64,000 nt of DNA, from NCBI GenBank assembly GCA_941918925.1, contig OW799233.1, forward strand, positions 31,626,421-31,690,420, in the 5' to 3' direction. This DNA is from Phyto melanocephala. Lineage: Eukaryota > Arthropoda > Insecta > Diptera > Rhinophoridae. Position numbers and translations under genes: made by a program. Positions 31,198-43,809 of the stretch are shown piece by piece. The notes under the pieces are model-generated. The model was not told the origin of the DNA. It did no database searches and saw nothing but the letters and a program-made list of their open reading frames with translations. Each line of letters opens with the position of its first letter. The first letter of the stretch is position 1.

Positions 31198-32767
31198 CCT
31201 TTAACGACCAATGGGACATATAAGTTCCATTTGGTTTTTTTCCTCTCACAAGCACATTTTTCAGAAAATTTTTACTTAATAAATTTTATTCAATAAAAAA
31301 CAAATATGTCTTTTTAAAAATATGTAAAAGTTTAAGATTTTTTGTCCGACTTCATTTCAATGTCATCTCAAAGTCAAAGATTTTTGATTTTTTTTTTAAT
31401 TATTGTTTGGTTAAATCTCGGAAACTGAATGATACACTTATGTAACATTTTTGTTGTATATGCACCAAATCCTGATATAACCAGAAACTCCAACGCCTTT
31501 TGATTTGCTTCAAATGCTTTCTTGTGGGATCTGAAAATAAAATGGGACACATGTGTCCCATTGGTCCACAACGGTAAAAATAAAGGAAATTTTTGTTTAA
31601 TTATAAATTTATAAACATTTCAATAAAAACAAACATAAGTCATAAAAACGACAAACTTAAACAAATAATTCATTGTAAAATAAAAAAACAATCATTTAAA
31701 TATAGTTGGTACAGCAATCATTTGTGGTAGATTTCAAAACAATTTGGTTCCTTGGTATAGCAAAATGGTTTATTGCAAGTGAAGCAAATTGAATTTGTCA
31801 ATTGTCTATGCCATTTTTGGTGCAGAGAATACATCGCTTCCGCATTCTGGTGAAATAGTGACCAGATAATGGAATATTGGATGTGGTTAGTCTTGTTCGT
31901 TAGGATCCAGCTCGTAACGTTGTGGTAGTTTCATATTTACGATTAGAGAAATAATTTATCATCTGTGTGGCGAGCTGTGCACGAAATTTCAGGAGGGAAT
32001 TTGAAAATGGAGATATGTTCGTAGATAATTTGTTGTAAACAATGTAGGAATTTAGCACTCCTAAATCAATTAAATCGAAAAAAAGACGAAGGTAGAATTT
32101 AATCTTTGACTTTCGGCTGCGTTTCTTAGTAAATAAATTATATTTGTATACACATGTATATGCATATTTTTGCCTTTCTTTGATCCATAAGATCTACGCC
32201 TCCCATTCCTTTACTATATTGATATATTATTTCAGGACATTTTACTACATAAAAATGGTTCAAGACAGGACGTATTTTATATGCTCGATCATACGATGGG
32301 TCGTCACGGGTTAACTGTCCATCGTTGTTTGCAAAATGTAAGTTGGAACGAATTTCTTCAAAACGTAAACGAGTCATAGCGTTTGAAACTAATGGAACGG
32401 AATATATTGGTAATGTCGACCAATAAAATCTGGTTTCTGGCAATCAGTGTATAGACATAACAAGGGTTATCCCAAAAAACGCCTTCAATTCATCTTGATT
32501 TATCAAATACACGGTACCCTTTTGTTCAGAATAAATCTCTTTTCGCTTTGTTCAGTTCTTTTCACTTTGTTCAGTGCAAAAAAAATTCAGACTTTTTACA
32601 CTTACCGACCAATGGGACATATATGTACCATGCTTTTTTTTCAATAAGGAGTAAATTTGTTTTAAATTTTTTTTTATTTTTTTTTTATAATATATTTACG
32701 TCCAAAAACATTAATCCCAAAAAAAAAGTTTTAATTTACAAGCGGTTGAACTTTGGTCGTCAAAGGG
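31198..32767 (-). mobile_element. piggyBac-like element, internally deleted
   Basis: The left end CCTTTAACGACCAATGGGAC and the right end, read inward on the minus strand as CCCTTTGACGACCAAAG preceded by TTAA (32768-32771), are related inverted repeats. TTAA is the piggyBac target. The left flank no longer shows TTAA. AATGGGACATATA segments recur at 31207 and 32608, and a perfect palindrome AATGGGACACATGTGTCCCATT spans about 31540-31561. The transposase relic lies inside. Confidence 0.75.
31730..32520 (-). pseudogene. piggyBac-type transposase (DDE_Tnp_1_7), broken
   Basis: Minus strand in order: ELKAFFGITLVMSIH, stop, LPETRFYWSTLPIYS, EEIRSNLHFANN, YDRAYKIRPVLNHF, then directly VVKCPEIIYQYSKGMGGVDL followed by MDQRKA, then FYLRLFFDLIDLGVLNSYIV, and a cysteine-rich end (RKRCILCTKNG, ICFTCNKPFCYTKEPN). 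The jump from RPVLNHF to the segment before MGGVDLMDQ removes the middle of the catalytic domain, with most acidic residues. Stops and at least two frameshifts also occur. The family call is firm; the product is dead. Confidence 0.85.
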
Positions 32768-32771
32768 TTAA

Positions 32772-34750
32772 TATTATGTACAAGTATCCCAACAAAAAAA
32801 AAATCTATGACAAAAAGTGATTTTGCAGGGGTTCAAATGGTGACGAAGTGCTTAAATTAAGGTGAAAATGCTAATGATTTTAACATTAGCGGGTCATTGG
32901 AGATCATGTTTTTATATAAATATATTTAAGAACTGCACTCTATTCTGAAAAGTGCATAGAACTCATGCATATTTGTAAAAAGCATCCGATGTTTCATGAA
33001 ATAATTTTGTTTGTTTACATGAATTGCTTAAGCATTTTCGCACGATATTGCCTTAATTTTTTAGCAGTCATTTAGAATGAATACTTTTACACTGTTAATT
33101 TAGTCTTGAAAATTAAGTTCACTCAGCTATACTTTCAATTTATTATGCTGGATAGGTTATTTTATTTATAAAAAATAAAAATTTGCTAATTTCAAGTTTG
33201 TTGTACTCCTTGACTTAAAGCAGGCAAACGTAATTATTTATATTACACATACAGTAAATAAACAAAAACAGCGAGTTTTTAACGTATAACTGATGCATAA
33301 ACATTTATTAACTAGCACTCATTACGACGTACAAATAATCTGTGGTGCTAAGGGTAAATATAGCTTTTTCATTCCATAAAATATATATTTTCTGAAAGCT
33401 TATGGATTGGGAAGCCGATTTTGGAAACTCCAACAGGTTATATTGACCTGTATGTGATATCAATATTGTAAAAAAAAATCCCTTGATAACTTTCTCAGAT
33501 ATAAGCAAATAAACACGACTATATCTGTTTTTTTCACCTTTAATTTTGCATTGTGGCATGTAACTTAAAGATATTAAAAAAAACCAATTAAATATTTGAA
33601 TCTTAAGTTATACTTTCTTTTATTTAAATCATATATAGTGAAAAAATTGTTAGGTAGTTGTGTGCAAGATTGATAAAATAAAGATTAGCACTTCCTGTGC
33701 AAAAATTAACTTTCCTTTGGACTTCGTTACAATGACTTCACTCAAACTGTATTCCTTTTGGCAAATAATTTCGATCTGTCAGTATTTGTAATGGCAGGTC
33801 TGTAATCGTAAAATGCACATATAAAACATACTGACAACAACATTGGTACTCAAATTTTACGCAACCTATGTTCCTCTAGGCCAATAATTTTTAAAAGCAA
33901 AAATGTTTCTAATTATAGTGTTGCCAGTTCCCACACAATACATAGCGAATATAAAGAACGATAAGCATTTTTTTATTTTTCTTGTCAAATACAAATATTA
34001 TTATTTGGCATTTATAAATTTAAAATAAATGAAACAATAATAAAAGTTTGCGTACATGTATGATTTTGCGTTTAATTAAATTGATTTGTTATATTTAAAT
34101 GTTTTTTAAACATGTTTCAATCGAAAAATGTTGACTTGATAATCAAATCATCTGATGAGAAAATATGCACGTGGCATAAACCTCATTTTTATCACTCATG
34201 CTTGTGGGCACATAAGCTCCGACTCAACCGAACGCATTGTTAAATCTGATTTTCTTAATTAAAAATAATTTTTTTATTAGTTTATTCATCATATTAAAAA
34301 ACTAATGATAAACAATTTTTGAACACATAATTTGATATAAATAAAAATACACAATAAAACTTGATTTTATTATTGTTAATTCAAAATCATAGTGATATGA
34401 TCATCATTATTTTTTAATTTGCTTTTAAACATTTTAAAATTGAAATGAAAGGAAATTGTGGTAAATTAAAAAATTTTTAACTATCAATTATGTAAATGAT
34501 TTTGATGTATTAAATGTTTGGCAAATTCAATGCAGATTTTTATCAGCTTTTAAATGGAAAGTTGTAATATCCATTTTAGGATTATTTAGTATAAGTATAT
34601 GGCTTAAACTGGATAAAAATAAATATTATGGTAAATCAAGACGTTGTGAGTAGATTTTTTTTAAATTCCTTAAAAAAAGTGTGATATTTTTAGAGTTGTA
34701 AAATTCGTTATGTATATAAAAGTCCTACTTGTTTGCAATTAGAAAAAATA
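32772..34750. other. AT-rich non-coding stretch with one degenerate DINE-like fragment
   Basis: At 33310-33550, GGTGCTAAGGGTAAATATAG, TTCATTCC.TAAAATATATA, TTTTCTGAAAGCTTATGGAT and AACTTTCTCAGATATAAGCA follow the order of 39680-39960, so this is an old DINE-like relic. Nothing else is supported. Confidence 0.45.
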
Positions 34751-35314
34751 TATAAAGGGTTCGCCAAATAACTTTTTTTTTTGAAAATGCTATAAAAAAG
34801 AGTGTAGATTCGGCTGTGTGGCACGTAGCGCCGTCCTGTTGAAACCAAATATTGCCAATATCCTCATCTTTAATTCTTGTAAACAAAAATTCGTTCAACA
34901 TTGCCCGATAACGATCGCTATTGACTACGGCCACTCCTTGCTCATTTTCGAAGAAAAATGCCCCAATTGTGCCTCTGGACCAAAATCCAGACTCCAAAAA
35001 ACAGTGACTCGTTTTATGTGTATCGGCTTTTCAATGTATGCGTGCGGGTTTTCTGTACTCCAAATGCGACAATTTTGGTTGTTTACATACCCGCCAAGAT
35101 CAAAATGAGCTTCATCTGAAAAGATGATTTTTTTTGGCAAAATCGGCCAAGTAATGTCGCAATATTTCCCAGCGTTGTTCAAGCGTATACACAACCATAT
35201 TCGTTCAGCGGATGAATAAAACTAATTATCTGTCAAATCAGACATGAGCTAGGTGTTACCATTCACGAAATAAGCACTAGTTGAAAAAAAAACGTTAGAT
35301 GGCGGACCCTTTAT
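34751..35314 (-). mobile_element. Deleted mariner-type element, copy 1
   Basis: It has inverted ends TATAAAGGGTTCGCCAAATA and GATGGCGGACCCTTTATA with TA target. The minus strand keeps two transposase blocks: KKIIFSDEAHFDLGGYVNNQ with the first catalytic D, and IWFQQDGATCHTAESTL with the second. The region before (most of the HTH) and everything after, including the third acidic residue, is deleted down to the end repeat. It is nearly the same as 37523-38081, including the deletion points. Confidence 0.85.
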
Positions 35315-37522
35315 ATAAATACTATTTAATATCATTCTTAACTATCTTGAATGAATATATTACATTTATTATTTTTTTTGTTTTAATTTATTAACCAAAT
35401 AAAATCAACTAAAAAATTCCGCATAGAGTTTAAGACTTTGTACAAAACTGTTAAAAAATATACTTCCTAAACTTTCAATTTTATATATTTAATCACCACA
35501 AAAGATCATTTAAAAAACATATCACCTTTCCATAATAAGTAAGTATATACTTGTACGAATGAGTAAGAGAAGTGCAACATACCACAAAAAGTACTCTCAA
35601 AACATTTAATTGCACAACAGTTAAGCATTTTTGGAAAAGTGGTTTTTACTTAACACAAAGAATGAGTGAGTACAAAAATAATAACAAAAACACTACATAA
35701 ATAAGAGAACAGACAAGTACTTAAAGTATTAATGACGAAATTCATAAAAACACAATTGATGTACTCACACTATTCACTTAGAATGATATATCAAGTTTAA
35801 ATCGCCGATCTTGCTAAATTTTTTATAACAGTTCTTCCTAAAGAATATCGGAGACGGCGGCTTACAACTACTACAGACGGTTTGTTTTAGCGGATTCTTA
35901 TCTTGGGCTCTTTTTTCTTTGTATCTATTCGCACATAAATATATACACAATCAAACAAACCCACAGTAATTAAGATCAATCATGTCTATTAACTCCCATG
36001 TGTAAAACTTCTGTACAAACTAAAAAAAATTACACTAAAGCATGAACTAATTAATGTCTGCGGTGTTTATATTGTCTATTGTGATTGTCGTAAACAATTG
36101 CGATTAAAATTTTTTTAAATTTCCGCCAGAAAATGCCAAATTCGATAACATTATATTTTAAATAAAACATAAATCCAATAGATTTAAAGCAACATTTTTA
36201 AATAATTATTTTTTATTTTATTATTTATTTAAAAATAAAAATAGGTCTGGGGAAGCCTATGAAAAATATAAGATTTGAGTAGCGAAATTAGTAAAATTGT
36301 TAAGTTAAAAATTTCGTTGAAGTTTGTTTTGTTAGATCATATTATTATTTTATTAACTCTACAACTCTTCAATCGTAGAAGCTTTAAAGGTTCTCTATAT
36401 TCTTTAGTACTTAAATCCTATAAACATCTCGTTATAAGGCTACAACAAATGTTAAATTAATATTATTCGGAAATTCCAAAAACTTTAAAATATTATATGT
36501 ATGTATTAATAAAAATAATTCTTGTAAAAAAATATTAACGTTATAAAGATTTCAGACAGTTGAAGTTTTAGAATATTTATTGTACAAAAATAGCGTTCAT
36601 TTCTTTGGGATTCTAATGGTTTTGATATTCACGTTTCCGGAATAGATAAAGATAATTTTGCAGCATGTGTATGAAGGCAAGTGTTTGTGCAGGGCTTTAG
36701 TAAATATCTGCGTACTAAATGCATACCTTTCCTCATCTTTCATGTTAAGTAACATATACATACCCGTTTATATACGCATGCAGTTGTAATAATACCCAAC
36801 AAACATTGCATTAAGAGTAAGTTTTTTTTTATGAAACATGCATAAATTCTCCATTAATAGTGAAATTATTTTTAAAAATGTTCTTTTCAAATAAACTTTC
36901 GGCTTAATTTTAGAAAATCATAGAATGTTAAGAAAATGTATTGCTCCTAATAGAAATTTTAATATAAAATTTAATCGATAAGAAAATGGTTCATTAATAT
37001 TCTATTTGTACAAATATTTTAAGAAAATTTCTACTTGCTTTTTGCTTTTTACAAGAAATGCCCTCAATTTGTTGTTAATTAAAAAGAGTTCGTAAATTCT
37101 CTATTTTCAGATAATTTTTGACTTCATTACAAAATATGTACTTTAAACTGATATTAAGTTTAAATGTTTGCTGCCATTTTCACTGCACTATGGATTAGCA
37201 TACACAAAGTATTTCAAAACGAAAAATTAAACAAAATATTTCAAAACAACGATAAAAATGTTCGGTACATGCTTGTCCTTACAATACACAAATTTAATTT
37301 GAGTTTATCAATTTGTAAAAGAAAAATAAAGAGATGTTTTTCTTCTAATTTTTAGTACAATTTTATCATATAACAAAGTTAGTTGTTGCTCGTATGAAAA
37401 TAATTAGCGATATGGGGAAAATGTGTATTTCATGCAACTCAGGAAAACATTTTTTTTATTTATAAAAAAAAAAGAAAACAATTTAAAGGCCAAAATGGGT
37501 AGTCTGTAATACAATATTTTTT
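35315..37522. other. AT-rich non-coding stretch with a small higher-complexity island
   Basis: Bases 35795-35945 contain GC-richer sequence (GAATATCGGAGACGGCGGCT, ACTACTACAGACGG) unlike its surroundings. I recognise no exon, tRNA or repeat there; a regulatory or untranslated exon is possible. The remainder shows nothing. Confidence 0.35.
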
Positions 37523-38081
37523 TATAAAGGGTCCGCTAAATAACTTTTTTTTTTTGAAAATGCTATAAAAAAAGTGTAGCTTCGGCTGTGTGCCACGTAG
37601 CACCGTCCTGTTGAAACTAAGTGTTGCCAATATCCTCCTCTTAAATTTTTGTGAACCAAAATTTGTTGAACATGGCCCGAAAACGATCGCCATTGACTAC
37701 GGTCACTCCTTGCACATTTTCGAAGAAAAAAGGCCCAATTATGCCTCTGGACCAAAATCCGCACCAAACACTGAATCGTTTTGGGTGTATTGCCTTTTCA
37801 ACGTATGCGTGCGGGTTTTCTGTGCCCCAAATGCGACACTTTTGATTGTTTACATAACCGCCAAGAAAATGAGCTTTATCTGAAAAGATGATTTTTTTTT
37901 GGCAAAATCGGCCAAAGTAATGTCGCAATATTTCCCAGCGTTGTTCAAGCGTATACACAACCATATTCGTTCAGCGGAAGGATAAAACTAATTATCTGTC
38001 AAATCAGACATGAGCTAAGTGTTACCATTCACGAAATAAGCACTAGTTGAAAAAAAAACGTTAGATGGCGGACCCTTTATA
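37523..38081 (-). mobile_element. Deleted mariner-type element, copy 2
   Basis: Ends are TATAAAGGGTCCGCTAAATA and GGCGGACCCTTTATA. The minus-strand frame starts MVVYTLEQRWEILRHYF, the true N-terminus of this transposase family, and jumps within a few residues to KKIIFSDKAHF. So the HTH region is removed and the first motif DEAHF is DKAHF. The second block runs to the HTA region, then stops at the same deletion point as copy 1. It cannot encode an active enzyme. Confidence 0.85.
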
Positions 38082-39660
38082 GGCATTGATTTCTGTAACA
38101 TAGTTTACCCACATGATACGACGGATTTTTATAAATCACATTAAAGTTGCTACACATACATCTGACTTGGAAAATTTGCATCCATATGTAATTGTTTCAG
38201 TTTGTCAAAATTATTTTTTAACACTGAACCGCCCCTGACAGTTTTCTGGCATCAGAGATTTCTGCCAATAGCTGATGTCAAGTGGTTTGTCAGAACAAAT
38301 TATAGCACGCTATAATTGAAATGTTGTCAGATGACTTAGCACATGTGTTTTACCGAAGTAATGTTTTTATGCTAACACACGAAATGTGCGTCTATAGCAG
38401 TGGTGAATTTTGCAAGTCAGATGTAAAAAACATACCATGTACATACTGGCTGCTTAAGCAAACCACTTGTATGTAGAATAAAAAATATACAAAGTAATGA
38501 GTGTATGGTAAAAATAAGACCAAACAGAGAGAGAGAGAGAGAGAGAGAGGGAATAACAAATCAATCTCCATTTTAAAAGATATTTTGTTTTTTTTCTGTT
38601 TTTAATTCGGTGCTCACAGTTTATTGGATTTACTTCAAAACTAAGGATTTTTTTCCGATCCAACAAATTTTTGGAATAACATAAAAATTTGTGGGAACCA
38701 ACAAAACGGCCTGGACTTAGCTTTGCTAATGAGGAAGACAATAAATGTTTGATAAATATTTTTTTTAAATTAATTTTATTTTCATATTTAAAAAAAAAAT
38801 TTTGGAAAATAGCTGTAATAAAATCAATTCAAATAAAGAAACTGATTTAATCATTCACTTAAAAGTAAATAATTTACATTCCCATTAAAACAATATTTTA
38901 AAAACAAAAATTGTCTTCGTTTTTTTTAATTTGACAAGCCATAGTGCAGTATGTATTGACGTAGCTGGGAAGTATTAATGAATGACGCTCTTTAACTTGT
39001 AGTAAATATGTGTATGTTTTCTTGTGTAAGTATAAAGTTAAATCTTTAAATGTGTCATAAACAAACAGATGAAAATGTCAACAAACTATTAAAAATAACA
39101 CTAGATACATTAATTAAATAGTTAAACAATGAAATAAATATTATAAACGTATAAATAAAACTTGGTTGCCTTTTGTGTATGTTTTGAAATTGAGAAAGTG
39201 TGTGATTTCATACTTATTTATGTATAAACGTTTACATATGTACCTAAAATGCAAATTATAAAAGCAGATGACATGTAATTAAAATTTCAAAAAGTTGTTA
39301 AATGAAGTAACTGTTAGCAAAAAAATTTCATCATTAGCAAATCAAGCGAGGAAGATGTTATTGAAAACGAGAAAACCCCAGCAATGTACAACCACAAGTA
39401 ATATTTATTTATTAAATACGTGCTAATTGTACAACAGCCACCAGTTTTTTGCCAATTCATTGACTTTGAAATTCATGGTTCAACGAGGAAGTTTTTTTCT
39501 CTTGTAATGTTGTGTTATAATGGTTAGAGGAAACCAAATGGTGGAAAGTAACGTTTCGCAAAATTTTATAAGAGTTGTGTTTTAATTAATTTTGTGTATT
39601 GAAAATTCAATACTCCCATTGAACTACAGATAAAATGCACTAAAACTGTGAAGTTTGTTT
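38082..39660. other. AT-rich non-coding stretch with GA microsatellite
   Basis: A (GA)n run of about 12 units lies at 38525-38549. No gene or other element could be supported. Confidence 0.5.
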
Positions 39661-41201
39661 TTATACCCTTCACCTGTGGTGCACAAGGGTATATATAGCT
39701 TTGTCATACCGTTTGTAATTTCTACAATTTTCATTTTCGACCCCATAAAGGATATATTTTCTCAAAGCTTATAAATAGAGGAGTCGATTAAGCCCTGACC
39801 GTCTGTCCGTCTGTCCGTGTGTTGGTTTAAATCAACTTTTAGAAGCAACTATATGTTCCTTTGATCTGTGTATGGTATCAATCTTTTAGAAATATCCGGG
39901 AATGAATCGATATTGAAATTCAGCACAATCGCACTTAAACTTTCTGAGATATGAGGAAATGAACCCGATTGCCTCTGTTTTTTCCCATATTTTTACCACC
40001 AAAATGAAAACTGTTAAGCTATTGAATAGTTTAAAGGTACCTTTGCGACTATTTGTAGATATAATATGGTTCTAGAGATATTCGTGAAAAATTTTGGATA
40101 TAGAGGGCTCTAATCGATAAAGTTATAGGCAAACATTTTTATACCCTTCACACAGTGAAAAAGGATATTATAGGTTTGTCATTCCGTGTAAAATTTCTAC
40201 AATTTTCATTTCCGACCCCATAAAGTATATATTTTCTGAAAGCTTATGAATAGGGGAGTCGATTGAGCTCTGTCAGTCTGTCCGTCTGTCCGTGTGTATG
40301 TTTAAATCAACTTTTGAAGCCCCCCGACATCGCTTGGACCCGGGTATGATATTAAAATATCAGAAATATTAGGGAGTAGATCGCTGTTGAAAATCAGAAA
40401 CATCGGTATATAAACAACTGAGATATGAGCAAAAACCCACTACCACATCGATTTTTTTTCACAAAAACAACATTACAACAACAACATACATGCAGACGTG
40501 TATACTGGTTAGAGTAAACGGCATCGAATCCCAGCTGAGCCAAAAAAAATTTTTTTATTTTTTTTATATATTTTTTTTAATTTTTTTTTATACTGTTTTT
40601 TTATTTTTTATTTTATATATTATTTATATTTTTATTATTTTTTTAATTATTTTTAAAATTTTTTTTAATTTATTTTTTAATTTTTTTTTTATTTTTTTTA
40701 ACATACATACGTAAATTTATAATTTAACAATGGGATGTTTTGATATATGTATGTTTTTATATGTATGTACGTATTTCATATGAGATGAATGGTGATACAA
40801 ACTACTGGTATTGCATGACTACACGTTGTGAAGGGTATATAAGATTCAGCACGGCCGAATATAGCACCCTTACTTGTTTTTTAAATATTTAAATATATAT
40901 TTTAAAATGTAACTTCTTGAACCCCTTCAATATTGATATCAAATGAAAAAGCTTGACCAGTAGAATACATTAAATTATTAAAAAATTTAAAATCCAAGAT
41001 GGCGTCTAAAACAAAATAGCGGATAAAATTTTTTTAACCCCATCAATATGGGTATCAAATTGACTAGTGGAATACAAATAACTACGTAGGAATTCAAAAT
41101 CAAAATATAGGTTAAGCTACGATGTAGGATTATACCTATGTACATGATGGTGAAGGGTATTATCAGATTCGGTACGGCCGAGTATAGCACTCTTACTTGT
41201 T
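39661..41201. mobile_element. DINE-1-like element, copy F, interrupted by a second copy
   Basis: It starts TATACCCTTCACCTGTGGTG and CACAAGGGTATATATAGC. Next come GTCATACCGTTTGTAATTTC, CCCCATAAAGGATATATTTT and GTCTGTCCGTCTGTCCGTGT. It runs to about 40138, where copy G begins. After copy G, 40878-41201 continues with TTCTTGAACCCCTTCAATAT, AAGATGGCGTC and the terminal GATTCGGTACGGCCGAGTAT, AGCACTCTTACTTGTTT. The outer piece thus has both ends once the inner copy is removed. Confidence 0.6.
40139..40877. mobile_element. DINE-1-like element, copy G, nested in copy F
   Basis: This complete copy begins TATACCCTTCACACAGTGAA and ends AAGGGTATATAAGATTCAGC, ACGGCCGAATATAGCACCCT, TACTTGTTT. The interior has GTCTGTCCGTCTGTCCGTGT, CCCCCCGACATCGCTTGGAC, an A/T tract at 40545-40700 and the ACTACACGTTGTGAAGGG block. 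It is closely related to copy D (6000-6608). An open frame at 40490-40714 is only the homopolymer tract. Confidence 0.7.
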
Positions 41202-41736
41202 TAAAAATATATTGCCTTGAAAAAAATATTAAACAAGCGGCGGTGTCGAATCTTATATATCCTTCTTCATCATGTTCATAAGTTTGGCAAAATAATAAAA
41301 AAAATGCTCATTGTAGCGTATGCTAGATTTCAGATTTAATGTATTTGCTGTCTTTTCACTAAGATATATTTTTTGTTGTGGAAGCCATTTTGAACTTCAT
41401 TTTTTTCATGATGTCAAGTCCTAGTCAGTTGTCTTGAAGTTAAAAACTTGATTTTATTTTGTTAATTTAAGTGAAAATAATGAGGAAGTAACTGTTTAAT
41501 ACATAAGACCAGTTTGAAGCTCAACATAAATTTAAGGCTGCCACAAGAAGTCATAATAAATATACTGCCTACATATATAGTTCAGTCAGTAGATTTGTAT
41601 CGTAATGTCAAGAATCAGCTGACAAATCTGTCGCATAGACAAAACAAGTTACTGTTAATTAAATATATATCGTACTCTTTCGTGAGGTGGAAATCTACAG
41701 AAAATAGATTTTTACGTAACGAACTTAATATATTTA

Positions 41737-41887
41737 GCTAATTCACAAGGCTTTCCTAAATATCGTATTGCCATAAAGTGATAATATCCAAAACTTTTAA
41801 AATTATTGCTTTGTATTGTTCATTACGAAATTTTTAAAAGTTATCACTTTATCACAATATTACACTTAGGACACCTTGTGAATTAGC
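41737..41887. mobile_element. Near-palindromic MITE (GCTAATTCACAAGG ends)
   Basis: The left half GCTAATTCACAAGGCTTTCC, TAAATATCGTATTGCCATAA, AGTGATAA pairs with the right half TTATCACTTTATCACAATAT, TACACTTAGGACACCTTGTG, AATTAGC. There is only a short central AT spacer, so the 151-bp unit could fold into one long hairpin. Non-coding; superfamily not determined. Confidence 0.7.
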
Positions 41888-43800
41888 CAATTGATATATT
41901 GCTAAATTAGACAATACTACATTTTAACTAATTAATACAAGCTGTAAAGTAAAACAATACAATTCTACTAATTGAACCATTAGTAGAGATTGTTTTTAGT
42001 CAACTGAATCAAAATATAATTTTTGAAGTTCCCTATATATTTTTAAAACAATGCCGTGTTTACTTATTGTGGTGTGAAATAAATTTAAAACTGATGAAAT
42101 AAATTTTTATATTTTAAATTTCAATATTATCAATATACATGCATTCTATGTCCAACAAACTCATGCAACTAATACCAGTAATATTCAGTACGATTTTTGA
42201 CAAATTATATATTTACTTTAATTAATGATTTGACCTATTACACACACCCGTTTTGCAATCGAATCTCATAAATTATTTACCCCAAATTTCAAATTAAATC
42301 AAAATCTTAAAATATTTCGATAAACAAGCAAGTTTTTTCTTACCCTTAAGCTATCAACACCAGTTACTGAAACAAATTAAATAACTTGTATGGTAAATAA
42401 TAAACAAGTGGTTATTATTGCTTTTGCGGGTGATGGTAAAGACGGCAAAGACAACAAAAATAACATCTTATCTGATAAAATTTTAAAAAATCGTATCCAT
42501 TATGGTTTAAAGCCAGCTTAATTATGTAAAATAAATTTAAAATTTTTGTTAGTCAAATCAATATCACTAAACGAAAGTAACATTATTTGGCGTAGGAAGT
42601 CTTACTAACTGGTATTCAAATAAATAGTTATTTAAAAAAAAGTATATACAACAAAATTACGTGATTTTGAACCAATTTAAATTAATGTCATAGAAAAATA
42701 TTTAAAAAAACAACATACATTTACGTTTGATATTTGAACATTAAATGTTAAACAATTCCCGTTAATTGTTTTACTAATTAATATTGCCACTACTTATTTA
42801 TAAAAAATATATAATCGGACTTGTAGATATTCGTATTTGCAAATATTTATCGCTTGACTGCAACCTTTTAAAAATAAATTTCAAGTTCATTTTGTATACG
42901 AGTTTTACGTATGAAAATAATTTCGCATGTAGTACTTTAAGAGTGTGTGTACGTGGAAATTCCTAACATTTTGCAAAAGTGCAGTAATTTTTAAATTAAA
43001 ATAATGTAACTAATTCTGGATTGCTACTGTGGCAACAACTGAATACTAATTGTTTGTTTTTTTTATATTTTTTTTTAAGTGTGTATAGAAAAGAATGAAT
43101 CATATTGTACAGATAAGTATGGATAAGTAATTGAAAAGAGACTTAAGAAGTGACACATACTTGTTGTTAGAAACAATTAATTGAATTTTCAAAGAAATTA
43201 AAAATATTAATTGAAATGGCTATAGCCGACTTATGACGACCAAAAGTGGTTTAAAAATTTATTTTTTTGTTTTTTTTTTAAATATTTAATTTTTTTTATA
43301 TTATATATAAAGATAACGCATTCCGACTGTAAAAATTGTTTTTTTTTATTCTGGGCATGCACGCCAGATCAGCCTCGCGCTTAAAAAAGCAAAATATAAA
43401 CAATGAGATTTTGTATAAATTAAAGGAGAATTAAATTATTATGGTTTATTTAAAAATATATTATTGAACGGATTATATAATTATTTACCGTTCAGTTAAT
43501 TTTTCCAAAAAACCCTTTTTTTATTTATTTTTTATTATTATTTTTTATTTTTGCTATTTAGTAATTATTTTTTTAAATTTTCACTTTAATAACAATCACT
43601 TGTTTGCTGGTGTGACGTCACGCATGAGACGCGTAATCTTATTTTTATCATTCTTGCATCATTACCACCTACATTGCATGCTTACATAACGTGAAGAGCA
43701 AAATGCAAACAAAACACCATAACCATCTAACAGGCGTTTTGCAAGGCATTATGCTTAGCTAGGAATAGCTCGTAGTCAAATGCGGCTCATTTAAAAAAAT
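41888..43800. other. AT-rich non-coding stretch with a GC-richer island
   Basis: No gene is found. Around 43605-43660 is a less AT-rich patch (GCTGGTGTGACGTCACGCAT, GAGACGCG) holding a perfect TGACGTCA (43613-43620), the CREB/ATF-type palindrome. A second patch, CATGCACGCCAGATCAGCCT, lies near 43356. Either could be regulatory; there is no direct evidence. Confidence 0.35.
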
Positions 43801-43809
43801 GTTTACTTT

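Noticed and set aside
34818..35108. Plus-strand frame with SARS-like cysteine-poor sequence opposite the mariner copy (likewise 37590-37883)
   Set aside because: Both are antisense to the recognised transposase blocks DEAHF and FQQDG. No resemblance to any viral protein was found; the label only reflects an idle first glance and is dropped.
40490..40714. 74-codon Phe/Ile/Leu-rich open frame as a membrane peptide
   Set aside because: It is the A/T homopolymer tract of a DINE-like element; the same tract at 6306-6425 has no such frame.
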